This document shows, piece after piece, positions 1 to 2,960 of a stretch of DNA of 5,829 nucleotides. The DNA comes from Candidatus Aenigmatarchaeota archaeon (lineage in GTDB: Archaea; Aenigmatarchaeota; Aenigmatarchaeia; PWEA01): NCBI GenBank assembly GCA_003550625.1, contig PUKU01000089.1, forward strand, positions 1 through 5,829, in the 5' to 3' direction. A program made the translations under genes and the position numbers. Below the pieces are notes generated by a model. The model saw nothing but the letters and a program-made list of their open reading frames with translations. It did not search any database and was not told the DNA's origin. Position 1 is the first letter of the stretch, and every line of letters begins with the position of its first letter.

Positions 1-1
1 A

Positions 2-484
2 ACTTGGGCCTTGTCTGATTTAGAACAGAGACAGGTGGGAGAGCTTGGTGGTCCTGGGAGTCAACTTGGACTTGAACAGGATATGATAGCATCACAGCAA
101 AGACTCCTCCCTCTTCAGACAGATATACAAGAACAATCTATGCAAGCTATGCAGGGGTTAATCCCTGAAGCTGAGAAGTTTGCTCATCACTACATGGATA
201 GAATGAGAACTGGAGTAGATGCTGACCAATGGGCAGGAAGGGCTGCTACAGATGTAGCTAGTCAATACAGAGATGCTCAGGCAGGTCTCTCTAGACAAGC
301 AGGTAGGATGGGAGTTGATCCTTCATCTGGAATGTATGCTCATCAAGCAAGAGGGCTAGGTATGGATCAAGCCAGAACTTCTGCTCTCGCTCAACAGCAG
401 GCTAGAAGAGCAGCAGATGATGTAAATTATCAGAGATGGGGCCAGGCAGGACAAATCGCTGCTCGTGGCCTAGGAGGTTTTTAA
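2..484 (+). CDS. Small Gln/Ala-rich putative internal virion protein, 5' end probably cut off
   Basis: The frame is open from the left edge (in-frame ACT TGG GCC before a TTG at 11) to TAA at 482-484. A TTG start at 11 would give 157 aa, but no Shine-Dalgarno sequence precedes it and no stop separates it from the edge, so I call the gene 5'-partial. The next in-frame ATG, at 83, has only a weak upstream AGG. Numbered from the TTG, the protein is helical and rich in Gln, Ala and Arg. Its core runs from about residue 75 to 140 and contains GVDPSSG (101-107) followed by a Gln/Ala/Arg helix ending ARRAADD (131-137). I recall a similar 'R..GVNPSSG ... AR' pattern from small phage proteins near internal-virion genes; that is memory, not a search result. 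It has no signal peptide or catalytic motif. It lies 2 nt upstream of the glycine-zipper gene, so the two are probably translationally coupled. A role as a small virion or ejection component is inference. Confidence 0.7.
   Translation, partial: TWALSDLEQRQVGELGGPGSQLGLEQDMIASQQRLLPLQTDIQEQSMQAMQGLIPEAEKFAHHYMDRMRTGVDADQWAGRAATDVASQYRDAQAGLSRQAGRMGVDPSSGMYAHQARGLGMDQARTSALAQQQARRAADDVNYQRWGQAGQIAARGLGGF
472..477 (+). promoter_or_regulatory. Ribosome binding site AGGAGG fixing the start of the glycine-zipper gene
   Basis: A perfect AGGAGG lies inside the last codons of the upstream gene, 9 nt before the ATG at 487 and 12 nt before a second ATG at 490. It supports 487 as the start. The in-frame ATG at 436 has no comparable site and would overlap the upstream gene by 49 nt. 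Confidence 0.8.
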
Positions 485-486
485 TT

Positions 487-750
487 ATGATGCAGCAAAG
501 AGGATTGGGATTTGACCATTCATCCAGGGCACAACAGTGGATGGGGCAAGCAGGAAATATAGCCAGTGCTTTTGATAGAAAACAGTTTCATCAGGAGGCT
601 CCAGGCAAAACTGCTGGTGGAGCCTTAATGAGTGGAGGGTCTATGGCAATAGCAGGGGCGCAGGCTGGATCAATTATACCCGGAGTCGGGACTGCTGCCG
701 GAGCTATTGGTGGAGCTGTTATAGGTCTTGGGGGTTATCTATTAAGTTAA
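487..750 (+). CDS. 87-aa glycine-zipper small protein, putative membrane-active virion component
   Basis: The ORF begins MMQQRGLGF and ends at TAA 748-750. The start at 487 is chosen because AGGAGG sits 9 nt upstream and the upstream gene stops 2 nt before. Residues 1-40 are polar and contain QQWMGQAGNIAS. Residues 44-86 are almost only Gly, Ala, Ile, Val, Leu and Ser. Within them G68, G72, G76 and G80 are spaced exactly four apart, as are G57 and G61, which is a glycine zipper. Such segments pack as tight helical pairs and often insert in or cross membranes. Similar Gly/Ala-rich tails occur on small phage internal-virion proteins of the T7 gp14 type, but I see no diagnostic motif for that family. 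A holin is possible but less likely: there is no charged tail after the hydrophobic stretch and the neighbours are structural-type genes. The codons are GC-richer here than in the downstream genes, and four of the window's 18 CpGs fall at 659-700. Confidence 0.75.
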   Translation: MMQQRGLGFDHSSRAQQWMGQAGNIASAFDRKQFHQEAPGKTAGGALMSGGSMAIAGAQAGSIIPGVGTAAGAIGGAVIGLGGYLLS

Positions 751-756
751 AAGGAG
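751..756 (+). promoter_or_regulatory. Ribosome binding site AAGGAG of the 731-aa gene
   Basis: AAGGAG directly follows the stop codon of the glycine-zipper gene and is 7 nt from the ATG at 764. This is the classical spacing and confirms the start. The 13-nt gap leaves no room for a separate promoter or terminator. Confidence 0.85.
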
Positions 757-763
757 AAATAAT

Positions 764-2959
764 ATGAGAGGATTACAAGCACCTGATCCTGCTGCTGCAA
801 ATGTTATGGGTCTTGCCAATATGGTTATGCAGGGGGTGGATCAGTTTCAAAAACAACAAGAGAGACAGGAAGATAGAGCTTTTCAGCAAAAATTAAGAGA
901 TAGACAATTACGAGATTTTGAGATTCAAGATGAAGTAGCTGAAGGTATGGCTGAAATGCAGAGCTTCTTCAGTCCTGTTGAGAGAAGAGGTCTCACTCAA
1001 GAAGAGCTAGGGGGTGTATCTCAAGCTACCCTTCGTCCTGAAGATGATATAACTATTGAAGCTATTATAGGGAAAGAAAAGGGTCCAGAATGGTGGGAAG
1101 TTTCAGTTGGGGATGTTATAGATTTAGAAAAATATAGTCCTCATGCTCAAATGGAACTCACTAAAAGATTTCTAAATCAGCAAGCAGCTAAGGTAGATGC
1201 TTCTAGAAATATTAGACAATTTAAAGCAGAAAATAATGAACGAAAAAGATTAGAAAGTCTAGGTCTTCTTCAAGAAACTCAACAGATGTTAAAGATGGGA
1301 GATAGAGACGCTGCTGTTGGTAAACTATTACATATTTATAATAAAAATTATAGAGATGGAAAAGTAGCTGAAGTAGATGAAGAAGGAAATGTTATTATCA
1401 CTAACCAATACACTGATGAAACAGGTGTAATAGGAAATATTAATGATGACCAATTTCTTTCTAGAACTATAAATGAGCTAGCTAGGACACATCAAAACCC
1501 AGAGGAATATCATGCAGAGAATAGAGCTAATGCAGCAGCTCAAACTCAAATGATGGCAGAAGCTTTAACAGAGAATCTAGAAGTATTAACACATCCAGAT
1601 ACAGGTCAAAGAATTTATAGTGCTGTAGCACCTGATCCTGAAACTGGACAAGTACATAGAAAATATTATTCTCGTCCTCCTCAACATTGGAATGATCCTA
1701 ATGAAATAGTTGATAATGAACTTATTTCTACTGTTCAAGAACATTTTAGGACTATAGGGGAATGGCAAGAAATAGTTGATTTGGAAAGAACAAGAGCTTT
1801 AACTGATGAAACACTAGCAAAAACTCAAGAAAGATTACAGAGAATACACCAAGATGCTACTGCACCTAGATATGATATGAAAGAAGTTGAAGAGGTAACA
1901 GCTCCTATATTTGAAGCTCATTTTGTTCCTCTTGAAAATCAACAACAACTTAATTTAGCTGTTAAAGAGATATTGAATGCTACAAAGGTAGATAGAATGA
2001 CTTTAAGGCATGAAATTAATGAGCTAATGAAAATGACTCCTGAAGAACTTATGGAGCATGGTAATGCTAAGTTTGATACTGAAGAACAAGGTTGGTTTCT
2101 TTGGAAGAAAGATGTTCCTGTTGAAGAACAGAAAGCTGATGCTATAGCAGAGATATTAAGGCATGATTTAGAACAGGATTTAATAGAGCAAGAAGAAGGG
2201 AGAACTAGAGGAGATCAGCAAACTAGAGAGGATGAAACTCCTACAAGAGAAATGGAGGAAGGTTCTTCTTTTGATTTAACTTCTGATGCAGTAGCAACTC
2301 AAGCAGGTCTAACTGGAGAACCTACTCCTCCTATGCCAGAAGAAGAGCAACAAGTTGATACTGGAGGTTCAGAAAAAGTAGGAGATTGGGAACTCACATT
2401 AAGAAGATCAGATGGAGAAAACCCAATTAAAGTTAATGTAGATAAATTGAATCTATCTAATAAAGCTAAAAGTTGGTTAAAAGAAAGTAAGGGGGATATT
2501 ACTAGGAATGATGAGATTAGGCAAAAGTTAGATAGTTATATAGATGATAATATGATGAAGGTGAATAGAATTATTCAAAGCCTTGAATGGTTAGGAGATA
2601 AGTTAATTGATGCTGATGCTGCTGATCCTTTTACTCCTGATCCTGAACATTCTACTGCTAGAGAACAATGGGAAGCTGGAGCAGATACTAGAGAAGCTAT
2701 AGTTAGACCTTTGGTTGAAATAAATAATACTATTAGAGAGGTTGAAAAAGAAAGAAGAGATACGATGAGGAAATTGTTTTCAAATATATATGATAATACA
2801 GAACAATTTCTTAGAGATTTTCAACAATGGTCTAAGAATCGTTATCCTCATATTCATAATCCAGAAGAAAATGAAGAAGTTATTACAGAGTTTTATGAAA
2901 ATAAAAGAGATCAACAAAAAACTAAACCTGTTAGCCTATTAAATTTAGGTAAGGAATAA
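764..2959 (+). CDS. 731-aa charged, coiled-coil putative internal virion protein, family not recognised
   Basis: The ATG at 764 has AAGGAG 7 nt upstream, and the frame ends at TAA 2957-2959. I do not recognise a family. Residues 1-25 are mildly hydrophobic (ANVMGLANMVMQGV), followed by a Gln/Arg/Glu-rich predicted coiled coil at about 27-66. Residues 187-238 form a distinct segment (LLHIYNKNYRDGK, then alternating acidic and beta-like residues, DETGVIG and DDQFL). It resembles in style a 'YN.I.DG ... G' segment I recall from large phage structural proteins. Residues 240-470 look mostly helical. About 474-537 is a Glu/Thr/Pro/Gln-rich disordered linker. A compact domain starting VGDWELTLRR follows (about 539-620), then a charged helical tail to 731. 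There is no signal peptide, transmembrane segment or enzyme motif. Its size and position before a longer membrane-active ORF would fit a middle-sized ejection protein (like T7 gp15 in position only) or a scaffold; this is inference. Confidence 0.85.
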   Translation: MRGLQAPDPAAANVMGLANMVMQGVDQFQKQQERQEDRAFQQKLRDRQLRDFEIQDEVAEGMAEMQSFFSPVERRGLTQEELGGVSQATLRPEDDITIEAIIGKEKGPEWWEVSVGDVIDLEKYSPHAQMELTKRFLNQQAAKVDASRNIRQFKAENNERKRLESLGLLQETQQMLKMGDRDAAVGKLLHIYNKNYRDGKVAEVDEEGNVIITNQYTDETGVIGNINDDQFLSRTINELARTHQNPEEYHAENRANAAAQTQMMAEALTENLEVLTHPDTGQRIYSAVAPDPETGQVHRKYYSRPPQHWNDPNEIVDNELISTVQEHFRTIGEWQEIVDLERTRALTDETLAKTQERLQRIHQDATAPRYDMKEVEEVTAPIFEAHFVPLENQQQLNLAVKEILNATKVDRMTLRHEINELMKMTPEELMEHGNAKFDTEEQGWFLWKKDVPVEEQKADAIAEILRHDLEQDLIEQEEGRTRGDQQTREDETPTREMEEGSSFDLTSDAVATQAGLTGEPTPPMPEEEQQVDTGGSEKVGDWELTLRRSDGENPIKVNVDKLNLSNKAKSWLKESKGDITRNDEIRQKLDSYIDDNMMKVNRIIQSLEWLGDKLIDADAADPFTPDPEHSTAREQWEAGADTREAIVRPLVEINNTIREVEKERRDTMRKLFSNIYDNTEQFLRDFQQWSKNRYPHIHNPEENEEVITEFYENKRDQQKTKPVSLLNLGKE
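2951..2955 (+). promoter_or_regulatory. Ribosome binding site AAGGA of the large ORF, inside the preceding gene
   Basis: AAGGA in the last codons of the 731-aa gene is 5 nt before the ATG at 2961. The preceding stop (2957-2959) is separated from that ATG by one base. This arrangement suggests termination-reinitiation coupling, so the two proteins are probably made in linked amounts. Confidence 0.65.
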
Positions 2960-2960
2960 T

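Noticed and set aside
1586..1768. 60-codon open frame on the - strand
   Set aside because: It lies wholly inside the well-supported 731-aa gene, has no ribosome binding site of note, and its composition is the mirror of the coding strand.
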